A stretch of 6,061 nucleotides of DNA from an uncultured Neisseria sp. (GTDB lineage Bacteria > Pseudomonadota > Gammaproteobacteria > Burkholderiales > Neisseriaceae): contig CAKMQH010000250.1 in NCBI GenBank assembly GCA_927911515.1, positions 1-6,061 on the forward strand, written 5' to 3'. The translations under genes and the position numbers were made by a program. Below the pieces are notes generated by a model. The model was not told where the DNA came from, ran no database searches, and worked only from the letters and a program-made list of their open reading frames with translations. Below, in pieces: positions 1 to 4,400 of the stretch; position 1 is the first letter of the stretch; each line of letters begins with the position of its first letter.

Positions 1-87
1 GACATCGGGCTGATGGTCGGCAAGCCAGTTTTGCACCTGTGGCAGGCGCACGTTGAGGGAATTGACGTTCCAAGTGGTGATTTTCAT
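1..87 (-). CDS. xthA: Exodeoxyribonuclease III, N-terminal fragment (runs off the left edge)
   Basis: Only the first 29 codons are in the window, read on the minus strand from an ATG at 85-87. The peptide begins [19 protein letters not shown] and continues to DHQPDV. This is the N terminus of the endonuclease/exonuclease/phosphatase (EEP) fold of exonuclease III, with the metal-ligand Asn of the W-N-V-N-S-L motif (family form N-[IV]-N-[SG]-[LI]). The family repairs abasic sites and 3'-blocked ends in base excision repair, in the cytoplasm. The sequence resembles what I recall of the neisserial NExo type more than the second neisserial AP endonuclease. A weak Shine-Dalgarno (GGA about 7 nt upstream) precedes the start. 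A DUS and a Correia element lie upstream and may influence its expression. The product call is firm for a fragment; the rest of the gene is outside the window. Confidence 0.85.
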
Positions 88-104
88 GCGGATTCCGTGT
101 GTGA

Positions 105-116
105 GGGTCGTCTGAA
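105..116 (+). repeat. DNA uptake sequence, one-mismatch form
   Basis: GGGTCGTCTGAA carries the complete 10-base core GTCGTCTGAA. The first of the two flanking bases is G instead of the A usual in this dialect. It lies in the leader of the xthA-like gene, 18 nt upstream of its start codon. DUS are recognised by the ComP pilin during natural transformation. Confidence 0.85.
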
Positions 117-139
117 AAGTGTTTCGGGCTTTTCGGGCA

Positions 140-145
140 AATATA
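140..145 (-). promoter_or_regulatory. Possible outward -10 element at the Correia end, towards xthA
   Basis: On the minus strand the left end of the Correia element plus two flanking bases reads TATATT, close to a sigma70 -10 box. It lies about 53 bp upstream of the xthA start codon and points at it. No good -35 hexamer sits at 16-18 bp (CGTACT at 17 bp). Outward promoter activity from Correia termini is known for other neisserial loci; for this copy it is inference. Confidence 0.3.
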
Positions 146-247
146 GTGGATTAAATTAAACCAGTACGGCGTTACCTCGCCTTGCCGTACTATCTGTACT
201 GTCTGCGGCTTCGTCGCCTTGTCCTGATTTAAATTTAATCCACTATA
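142..247. mobile_element. Correia repeat enclosed element, short form (copy 1)
   Basis: This 106-bp segment begins TATAGTGGATTAAATT and ends AAATTTAATCCACTATA, so its ends are imperfect terminal inverted repeats of about 25 bp bounded by TA, the usual target duplication. The interior (CCAGTACGGCG, CTTGCCGTACTATCTGTACTG, CGGCTTCGTCGCCTTGTCC) matches what I know of the neisserial Correia element. It lacks the roughly 50-bp central block with the IHF site, which makes it the internally deleted short form. Such elements are non-autonomous MITEs with no coding capacity; their folded transcripts can be RNase III substrates and their ends can act as promoters. A second copy at 5882-5987 differs at 5 of 106 positions and has the same orientation. 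Confidence 0.9.
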
Positions 248-250
248 AGG

Positions 251-286
251 ACAAAACAAAAGCGGTTCATGCAAAACCGCTTTGTT
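251..286 (-). terminator. Rho-independent terminator of the ArsR-family gene
   Basis: AAAGCGGTT (259-267) and AACCGCTTT (275-283) form a 9-bp stem with a 7-nt loop. Three more pairs form outside it across a single bulged A. In the minus-strand transcript the stem is followed by a U-rich run (TTTTGTTTTG). It lies about 95 bp downstream of the regulator's stop codon and before the Correia element, so it should end that transcript. Confidence 0.65.
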
Positions 287-379
287 GGGTAAACGGGACG
301 TTATTGTAACATCAGAGAATTGTGGCGGCTGCCGGTTTTGAAACAAAAATCCGTTTGAGAAAACAACGCTCAACAGCCC

Positions 380-661
380 TTAGGCTGCTTTACGGTTTTC
401 CAAATTGCGCAGCGTATTGAGGATGGAGGCAGCTTCTTCGGATACCAATCGGTATTCGATAATGCGGTGGTAGCGGGTGAAATCGATCAAACCTTCGGAG
501 CGCAGGCGCGCGAGATGGTTGGAAACAGCAGTCGCAGGCTGTCCGAGTGCTTCGGATAACTCGGCGATGCTGCGTTCGCTGTCCATCAGCATAAACAAAA
601 TGGTCATACGGTCGGGGTTGGCGATAAGTTTGAGTAACGAGGAGAGACGTTGGGTTTCCAT
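380..661 (-). CDS. ArsR-family winged-helix transcriptional regulator, cysteine-free
   Basis: This 93-residue protein is a typical small ArsR-type DNA-binding protein. It begins METQRLSSLLKLIANPDRMT, the usual family opening (helix, then 'NP-R--IL--L'). A helix-turn-helix follows at about residues 32-54 (SIAELSEALGQ, then the recognition helix ATAVSNHLARLR), and a beta wing at about 57-72 (EGLIDFTRYHRIIEYRL). The family forms dimers that repress promoters and release DNA on sensing a ligand. Here there is no cysteine at all, no CxC metal site in the HTH and no obvious D-x-H/H-E metal site in the last helix, so it is probably not a classical metal or persulfide sensor. I chose the ATG at 661 because a purine-rich AAAGAAAG stretch precedes it and the protein then has family length. 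An in-frame ATG at 751 would add 30 residues with no homology-like character and no ribosome site. It is divergent from the NERD gene across 800 bp. The ligand and target are unknown. Confidence 0.85.
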   Translation of the reverse strand: METQRLSSLLKLIANPDRMTILFMLMDSERSIAELSEALGQPATAVSNHLARLRSEGLIDFTRYHRIIEYRLVSEEAASILNTLRNLENRKAA

Positions 662-921
662 AGTATGACTTTCTTTAATCAGTGAGATTGGTTTTTTGGG
701 GATTGAAATGGGAAGAGCAAAATTAATTTGATTCTTTTTGCGTTTATCCATAAATTCAATCGCTTATATCGGGTAAGTATAAAGCAAGCAGCGTGAAAAA
801 GGAGTATCTCCGTTAAAATTTATCGTAAATAATTGTTGTTTAGCCGGCTTTTGAGGCAGTAACCGAGTTGCTTGAATATGTTTTTGGAATGTGGATAGGG
901 ATTCTTATTTATTTTTGTGTT

Positions 922-949
922 TATAGAAACTAAAAAAACTATTTCTATA
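922..949. repeat. Perfect 8-bp inverted repeat in the divergent region
   Basis: TATAGAAA (922-929) and TTTCTATA (942-949) are exact inverted copies separated by 12 A-rich bases. No T-tract follows on the plus strand, so it does not look like a standard terminator. It could be an operator or a weak hairpin. No function is shown by context. Confidence 0.4.
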
Positions 950-1008
950 CAAAGCGTTAGGGAAGTACTGTGTACGCAAATCGTGATGGAGGCTTTGAAA
1001 TATCGGAT

Positions 1009-1020
1009 AGGTCGTCTGAA
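1009..1020 (+). repeat. DNA uptake sequence (full AGGTCGTCTGAA)
   Basis: Exact 12-base match to the mucosa-type DUS, alone in the intergenic region and not part of an inverted pair. Confidence 0.92.
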
Positions 1021-1304
1021 AACAAAGGCAGGGAGAGGGTGTTAGCGAGTGTGATATTTTGCCGACACTTGAATAGAAGTGACGGATTTATGTTGCAGAT
1101 TATTTTGGTAGCAAGATGGAGGTTTTGGATGTTCGCGCGTCGGTTTGAGGTTAGATAAATGACATACGCTTAATGTTGAATAATCAGGAGATTTTTTGGA
1201 TTGGCAAGCGGAAGGGAGATAAACGGGCAGCCATTGTTAGGCGGGAGAATGATTGATTCAAGAAATGATAAACGGTGTAAATTTTATACAAATGGTATTT
1301 TTTA

Positions 1305-1332
1305 TTGTAAATAATATAAATTGCGTTATAAT
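1305..1332 (+). promoter_or_regulatory. Candidate sigma70 promoter for the NERD-domain gene
   Basis: TTGTAA (1305-1310, 4 of 6 bases of the -35 consensus), a 16-bp spacer and a perfect TATAAT (1327-1332) lie in a very AT-rich context. It would give a leader of about 120 nt to the ATG at 1462. It is the best promoter-like sequence in the divergent region on this strand, but AT-rich DNA gives many chance matches. Confidence 0.45.
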
Positions 1333-1345
1333 CATAAAAAATTAC

Positions 1346-1369
1346 ATTAGCATTTGAAAATAAGCTAAT
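1346..1369. promoter_or_regulatory. Inverted repeat just downstream of the candidate promoter, possible operator
   Basis: ATTAGC (1346-1351) and GCTAAT (1364-1369) are exact inverted copies with 12 bp between them. Centre-to-centre spacing is 18 bp, close to two helical turns. The pair lies 14 bp past the TATAAT box, a usual place for a repressor site. Its regulator is unknown; the divergent ArsR-family protein is one candidate, but this is inference. Confidence 0.25.
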
Positions 1370-1461
1370 ACATTATAAAAAATAATATTTTTGCCGTCTG
1401 TGTGGGGTATGGGGAATGCTGTTCATGCAGGAGCGGCTGTATTTGCGGGAAAATATCATTT

Positions 1462-2082
1462 ATGGATACCGACTTTCTGTCTTCAGGCGGTCTTGTGCTG
1501 ACGGGCTGTGCAGCGGCATTTATGCTGGCAACCTGTCTGTCTAAAAATACGCCTGTCAAACAATTTATTAACCGTTTTGCCGTTAATGTCCGTGCGGATT
1601 GCAGCTTGGACGAATCCGTTTACCATGAGTTTTGCGGCTTGGATATTTATCGAAATGGTCAACATGAACAGATCGATTATGTTTATGTATCCTGTTTCGG
1701 GATTTTCGTGGTCACTACGCCGAATCATCAAGGCAGGATTTGGGGCGATGACGGCAATGGGATGTGGACGCATAAGTTTCACAAAAGCAAAACGCTGTTT
1801 CCCAACCCTTTGTTGAAAAATCAGCAATATATTCGGATTTTGGCTGAAAAACTCCATTTGCCGACGCGTGTGTTTTCTTCGGTGGTGGTTTTTCCGGGTA
1901 ATTGCCAATTCCAAACCATGATGCCGGACAATGTCACAGAAGACTCTGATTTTGCCGAATATATTTCACAATATACGGAAACCGTGTTGACGCCGGAAGA
2001 AGTCAAGCAAATCAGGGAAGTGTTGGAAGGTTATGAATTTGATGTGGTTTTCAATCGGCAACGGTTTGAATCGCATGTATGA
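1462..2082 (+). CDS. Membrane-anchored NERD-domain protein with degenerate nuclease signature
   Basis: The 206-residue protein has one hydrophobic segment at about residues 9-27 (GGLVLTGCAAAFMLATCLS) followed by basic residues. This suggests an N-terminal anchor with the rest in the cytoplasm. Residues about 50-157 match the NERD (nuclease-related) domain: E69-Q-I-D-Y-V-Y-V-S, then G80-I-F-V-V, then W102, then F113-P-N-P-L-L-K-N-Q and a C-terminal V-V-F-P-G motif near 142-146. NERD domains belong to the restriction-endonuclease-like fold, with core D and E-x-K residues. Here the Asp is kept (D72), but the E-T-K seen in relatives is T85-T86-P87, and no N-terminal G-E motif is visible. I infer it is not an active nuclease. 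I chose ATG 1462, with GGGA 11 nt upstream, over an in-frame GTG at 1402, which has no ribosome site and would add a Cys-rich 20-residue lead. It stands alone between a candidate promoter and a bidirectional terminator. Its function is unknown. Confidence 0.72.
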   Translation: MDTDFLSSGGLVLTGCAAAFMLATCLSKNTPVKQFINRFAVNVRADCSLDESVYHEFCGLDIYRNGQHEQIDYVYVSCFGIFVVTTPNHQGRIWGDDGNGMWTHKFHKSKTLFPNPLLKNQQYIRILAEKLHLPTRVFSSVVVFPGNCQFQTMMPDNVTEDSDFAEYISQYTETVLTPEEVKQIREVLEGYEFDVVFNRQRFESHV

Positions 2083-2178
2083 ACAGAGTAGGGCGGTTTG
2101 AACGAATTGTGCGTAATCGGATTTGCCTGATGGCAGTCAATTCGCCTGTTTCGCAAGCCTTCAGTCTCAAATAGAAAA

Positions 2179-2190
2179 ACGTCGTCTGAA
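2179..2190 (+). repeat. DNA uptake sequence (ACGTCGTCTGAA), left arm of the terminator
   Basis: The 10-base core GTCGTCTGAA is complete; the two flanking bases are AC instead of AG. It forms the left arm of the terminator hairpin. Confidence 0.88.
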
Positions 2191-2195
2191 TGGTT

Positions 2196-2207
2196 TTCAG
2201 ACGACGT
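2196..2207 (-). repeat. DNA uptake sequence (ACGTCGTCTGAA), right arm of the terminator
   Basis: TTCAGACGACGT on the plus strand is the exact inverse of the left arm. The AC variant appears in both arms, which keeps the stem fully paired. Confidence 0.88.
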
Positions 2208-2217
2208 TTTTTTAGGC

Positions 2218-3261
2218 TTATTCAGATTTTGAGCCGTCGCTCCGCCCCAAAACCATCGCATCCCCATAGCTGAAAAAACGGTATTCATGTTCGACCGCAT
2301 GACGGTACACCGCGCGGATGTGTTCCATGCTCGAAAACGCGCTGACGAGCATCAGGAGCGTGGATTTGGGCAGGTGGAAGTTGGTAATCAGGCGGTCGAT
2401 GACGCGAAAGCGGTAGCCGGGTGTAATGAAAATATCGGTATCGCCTTGTCCCGCTTTCAGACGACCTGTCTCGCGCGCAGCAGATTCGAGGGCGCGCATG
2501 GAAGTGGTGCCGACTGCCCAAACTTTGTTTCCGCGCGCATGGGCGGCTTCGATGGCGGCGACGGTTTCGGGCGGTACGCCAAACCATTCGCTGTGCATCT
2601 TGTGTTCTTCGATTTTGTCCACGCGCACGGGCTGGAACGTTCCCGCACCGACGTGTAGGGTTACTTCCGCCGTTTCCACACCTTTGGCTTTCAGACGACC
2701 TAAAAGCTCGTCTGTAAAATGCAAACCCGCCGTCGGTGCAGCGACCGCGCCCTGATGTTTGGCGTAGACGGTTTGATAACGCTTGTCGTCATCCGCGCCG
2801 GCAGCGCGTTCGATATAAGGCGGCAGCGGCAGATGACCGTTTTGTTCCAAAAGTTCGTAAACGGTTTGTTCGCCTTCAAAACGCAGACAGAACAGTTCGT
2901 CCGCACGCTCAACCATGACGGCACAAATATCGCCTTCGAAAATCAGCTTCGTGCCGGGCTTGGGCGATTTGGACGAACGGATGTGTGCCAGCGCGGTGTG
3001 GTTGTCCAAAACGCGCTCTATCAGGGCTTCGATTTTGCCGCCGCTCTCTTTTTGCCCGAACAGCCGCGCTTTCATGACTTTGGTGTTGTTGAACACTAAA
3101 ACGTCGCCCGCCTCAATATAATCAGGCAAATCGCCGAATGCCCGGTCTTGCAGCGGCATATCGGGCAGCGCGACCAAAAGACGGCTGCTGCCGCGCACTT
3201 CGGGCGGGTGCTGGGCAATTAATTGGTCGGGCAGGGTGAAATCGAAATCGGAAATGTCCAT
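2218..3261 (-). CDS. queA: S-adenosylmethionine:tRNA ribosyltransferase-isomerase (QueA)
   Basis: QueA transfers and rearranges the ribose of S-adenosylmethionine onto preQ1-modified tRNA to make epoxyqueuosine, the penultimate step of queuosine synthesis in GUN anticodons. It acts in the cytoplasm. The 347-residue protein has family length (E. coli 356) and the family motifs in order: MDISDFDFTLPDQLIAQHP at the start, DVLVFNNTKVMKARLFG (53-69), APTAGLHFT (175-183), LHVGAGTFQPVR (202-213), VGTTSMRALE (250-259), TNFHLPKSTLLMLVSAF (293-309) and YRFFSYGDAM (327-336). I chose ATG 3261 because it gives this conserved opening. The frame stays open 54 codons further upstream, but that lead looks non-coding and contains a promoter. 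No clear Shine-Dalgarno is seen. Two complete DUS lie inside the gene and each encodes G-R-L-K. It converges on the NERD gene and is divergent from accB. Confidence 0.97.
   Translation of the reverse strand: MDISDFDFTLPDQLIAQHPPEVRGSSRLLVALPDMPLQDRAFGDLPDYIEAGDVLVFNNTKVMKARLFGQKESGGKIEALIERVLDNHTALAHIRSSKSPKPGTKLIFEGDICAVMVERADELFCLRFEGEQTVYELLEQNGHLPLPPYIERAAGADDDKRYQTVYAKHQGAVAAPTAGLHFTDELLGRLKAKGVETAEVTLHVGAGTFQPVRVDKIEEHKMHSEWFGVPPETVAAIEAAHARGNKVWAVGTTSMRALESAARETGRLKAGQGDTDIFITPGYRFRVIDRLITNFHLPKSTLLMLVSAFSSMEHIRAVYRHAVEHEYRFFSYGDAMVLGRSDGSKSE
2456..2467 (-). repeat. DNA uptake sequence inside queA (codons 266-269)
   Basis: TTCAGACGACCT on the plus strand is a full 12-base DUS on the coding strand of queA. 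It encodes Gly-Arg-Leu-Lys in the segment ETGRLKAGQG. Confidence 0.92.
2690..2701 (-). repeat. DNA uptake sequence inside queA (codons 188-191)
   Basis: A second full 12-base DUS on the coding strand of queA, in the same reading phase. It again encodes Gly-Arg-Leu-Lys, in LLGRLKAKG. Confidence 0.92.
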
Positions 3262-3300
3262 AATTTTAATTTTGATGCTTACAAATTTTGTCAGGCGGTC

Positions 3301-3306
3301 ATTATA
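3301..3306 (-). promoter_or_regulatory. -10 box of the queA promoter
   Basis: On the minus strand this reads TATAAT, a perfect -10 hexamer, preceded by TGCG and so close to an extended -10. It is 40 nt from the queA ATG, giving a leader of roughly 33 nt. The -35 region is poor and coincides with the DUS and an A-run. Confidence 0.55.
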
Positions 3307-3321
3307 CGCACTTTGGCTTTT

Positions 3322-3333
3322 TTCAGACGACCT
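3322..3333 (-). repeat. DNA uptake sequence in the queA promoter region
   Basis: Full AGGTCGTCTGAA on the minus strand. It occupies the position where the queA -35 element would be expected. Confidence 0.92.
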
Positions 3334-3638
3334 TTTCCCTTCATAAACCAATAAATTAGAATAAACACTCGCCGAAAAAACACCCGCTCGGACGAAATCT
3401 CCGAATCTGCCCGTTTTGTTCAAAAACCGCCTTTTTTCAAGATTTTGCTAGACATTTGTCGGCAAGTTCGGGAAAATAGTCAAATTCATTTACGGGGTTT
3501 CTGCTCCTGAGAATGCCCCTTTATGCAACAAAATACTGTCCGGTTTGCGCCGTTGCCGCAGGCCGGTTGTTTTCTGAAATATCCCGCAACAAACACGGCC
3601 GCTTCACAATATTTCGGTCGTATCGTAAAGGAACGAAA

Positions 3639-4100
3639 ATGGATTTGCGCAAGTTAAAAAAACTGATTGATTTAGTAGAAGAATCAGGTATCGCCGAAAT
3701 CGAAGTGACCGAAGGCGAAGAAAAAGTCCGCATCACCCGCGCCACCGCCGCTCCGGCTCCCGTTTATGCCGCGCCCGCCCATGTAGCCGCACCTGCTCCT
3801 GCACCCGCCGCCGCTCCTGCTGCCGCAGCAGCCCCAGCTCCCGCAGCGCCTGCCGCTCGCGACCTGTCCAACGCGCAAAAATCGCCTATGGTCGGTACGT
3901 TCTACCGCGCGCCCGGCCCGAATGCCGCAGCTTTCGTCGAAGTTGGTCAGCAAGTCAAAGCCGGCGATACGCTGTGTATCATCGAAGCGATGAAGTTGAT
4001 GAACGAAATCGAAGCCGAGAAATCCGGCACGGTTAAAGAAATTCTGGTGGAAAACGGTACGCCTGTGGAATTTGGCGAGCCGCTCTTCATTATCGAATAA
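3639..4100 (+). CDS. accB: Acetyl-CoA carboxylase biotin carboxyl carrier protein (AccB/BCCP)
   Basis: AccB carries biotin between biotin carboxylase (AccC) and the carboxyltransferase (AccA/AccD) in the first committed step of fatty-acid synthesis, in the cytoplasm. The 153-residue protein is of family length (E. coli 156). It has an N-terminal segment MDLRKLKKLIDLVEESGIAE, a flexible Ala/Pro-rich linker at about residues 36-74, and a biotinyl domain at about 78-153. The biotin attachment site is E-A-M-K119-L-M. The segment APGPNAAAFVEVGQ (91-104) corresponds to the 'thumb' insertion of bacterial BCCPs. ATG 3639 is supported by AAAGGA 6 nt upstream and by the conserved opening; the frame is open further upstream (to at least 3513) but that part looks non-coding. 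The gene leads a cluster with a Pmp3-like gene 70 bp downstream and accC after it. Autoregulation by AccB is known in E. coli but cannot be judged here. Confidence 0.97.
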   Translation: MDLRKLKKLIDLVEESGIAEIEVTEGEEKVRITRATAAPAPVYAAPAHVAAPAPAPAAAPAAAAAPAPAAPAARDLSNAQKSPMVGTFYRAPGPNAAAFVEVGQQVKAGDTLCIIEAMKLMNEIEAEKSGTVKEILVENGTPVEFGEPLFIIE

Positions 4101-4106
4101 TTCGTT

Positions 4107-4118
4107 TTCAGACGACCT
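4107..4118 (-). repeat. DNA uptake sequence, left arm of the intercistronic hairpin
   Basis: Full 12-base DUS on the minus strand (plus strand TTCAGACGACCT), starting 6 bp after the accB stop codon. Confidence 0.92.
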
Positions 4119-4132
4119 TCCGGATTGCGGGC

Positions 4133-4144
4133 AGGTCGTCTGAA
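4133..4144 (+). repeat. DNA uptake sequence, right arm of the intercistronic hairpin
   Basis: Full AGGTCGTCTGAA on the plus strand, ending 26 bp before the start of the Pmp3-like gene. Confidence 0.92.
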
Positions 4145-4170
4145 ATGCTTTCCAACTCAGGATTTCCACC

Positions 4171-4362
4171 ATGCGCCTGCTGTTAGCCATCTTCCTGCCC
4201 TTCGCCGTATTCTTCACCATCGGTCGTCCGATTGCGGGCATCATCTGCCTGATTCTCCAATTCACCTTAATCGGCTGGATTCCTGCCGCCATGTGGGCAG
4301 TGTACGCGTTGAGCCAATACAAGACCGATGAAAAAATCCGCAATGCGTTGGGCAAAAGGTAA
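4171..4362 (+). CDS. Small Pmp3/YqaE-family membrane protein
   Basis: This 63-residue protein has two hydrophobic segments, about 2-17 (RLLLAIFLPFAVFFTI) and 20-47 (PIAGIICLILQFTLIGWIPAAMWAVYAL), and a charged tail QYKTDEKIRNALGKR. The L-A-I-F-L-P opening and the I-L-x-x-x-L-I-G-W-I-P block are the signature of the Pmp3/YqaE family (UPF0057), small inner-membrane proteolipids linked to salt and membrane-potential stress in yeast and plants. Its bacterial role is poorly defined. The start is supported by CAGGA 8 nt upstream. It lies between accB and accC, 35 bp before the accC start, and is probably co-transcribed. A link to lipid or membrane status is inference from position only. The GRP turn where relatives have a longer basic loop is a small difference from E. 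coli YqaE (52 residues). Confidence 0.85.
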   Translation: MRLLLAIFLPFAVFFTIGRPIAGIICLILQFTLIGWIPAAMWAVYALSQYKTDEKIRNALGKR

Positions 4363-4367
4363 CAAGC

Positions 4368-4379
4368 AGGTCGTCTGAA
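4368..4379 (+). repeat. DNA uptake sequence in the accC leader
   Basis: Full AGGTCGTCTGAA lying 5 bp after the stop of the Pmp3-like gene and 18 bp before the accC start codon. It is unpaired and does not overlap the accC ribosome site. Confidence 0.92.
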
Positions 4380-4384
4380 ACCAC

Positions 4385-4400
4385 AGGAAAGGTCATCATG
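4385..4400 (+). promoter_or_regulatory. accC ribosome binding site and original start codon
   Basis: AGGAAAGG (4385-4392) precedes ATG 4398 at good spacing. The codons ATG-CTG-AAA-AAG then match the expected Met-Leu-Lys-Lys start of neisserial AccC. This is the evidence that translation is meant to begin here, upstream of the frameshift, and not at the internal ATG 4466, which has no purine-rich site at the proper distance. Confidence 0.75.

Larger units (their letters stand above)
662..1461. other. 800-bp AT-rich divergent intergenic region without a supported gene
   Basis: The stretch between the ArsR-family start and the NERD-protein start has no open frame I can support. One 62-codon frame (970-1158) opens with GTG, has no ribosome site and shows no recognisable features. 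The region holds a DUS at 1009-1020, an 8-bp inverted repeat at 922-949, a small palindrome at 1276-1290 (TGTA-N7-TACA), a sigma70-like promoter at 1305-1332 and a 6-bp inverted repeat at 1346-1369. Base composition is clearly more AT-rich from about 1260 to 1400 than in the surrounding genes. Confidence 0.6.
2175..2213. terminator. Bidirectional terminator built from an inverted DUS pair
   Basis: A 16-bp perfect stem (2175-2190 with 2196-2211) and a 5-nt loop TGGTT carry a DUS core in each arm. The stem ends in A-runs on the left and T-runs on the right, so each strand's transcript has a U-tract after the hairpin. It separates the NERD gene (stop at 2082) from queA (stop at 2218), which converge here. 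Inverted DUS pairs acting as terminators are common in Neisseria. Confidence 0.9.
3262..3638. other. Divergent queA-accB intergenic region
   Basis: These 377 bp separate the divergent queA and accB starts. They contain the queA promoter candidate at 3301-3306, a DUS at 3322-3333 and the accB ribosome site. Open frames extend upstream of both genes, but neither extension looks coding or has its own ribosome site. I found no convincing sigma70 promoter for accB. An imperfect GGGG/CCCC pairing (3494-3519) sits in the leader about 120 nt before accB. Confidence 0.55.
4106..4145 (+). other. Inverted DUS pair between accB and the Pmp3-like gene, hairpin without U-tract
   Basis: TTTCAGACGACCT (4106-4118) and AGGTCGTCTGAAA (4133-4145) form a 13-bp perfect stem with a 14-nt loop. 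No T-run follows, so it is not a complete Rho-independent terminator. It may attenuate transcription, stabilise the accB mRNA 3' end or be an RNase III site; these roles are inference. It sits 5 bp after the accB stop. Confidence 0.7.

Noticed and set aside
374..387. CAGCC-CTTA-GGCTG hairpin over the stop codon of the ArsR-family gene
   Set aside because: Only 5 bp with no U-tract; a better terminator lies downstream at 251-286.
662..751. Upstream ATG giving the ArsR-family protein 30 more residues
   Set aside because: No ribosome site at 751, and the added peptide does not look like the start of the family. ATG 661 gives a normal 93-residue protein.
970..1158. 62-codon frame in the intergenic region
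   Set aside because: It starts at GTG with no ribosome site, contains a DUS and has no family resemblance or conserved composition.
1402..1461. GTG start for the NERD protein, adding a Cys-rich lead of 20 residues
   Set aside because: No Shine-Dalgarno before 1402, and the lead MGYGECCSCRSGCICG looks like translated leader sequence. It cannot be fully excluded because the site before ATG 1462 is also only moderate.
1495..1509. Lipobox-like L-T-G-C at residues 13-16 of the NERD protein
   Set aside because: The segment before it is acidic (MDTDF) and lacks the basic n-region of a lipoprotein signal, and the NERD family is expected in the cytoplasm. A membrane anchor is the better reading.
3494..3519. 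GGGG/CCCC pairing in the accB leader as a riboswitch or attenuator
   Set aside because: The pairing is short and interrupted, with no recognised aptamer core or terminator T-run.
3513..3638. Upstream extension of accB by 42 codons
   Set aside because: The ATG at 3639 has a good Shine-Dalgarno and the conserved AccB opening. The added residues do not resemble BCCP.
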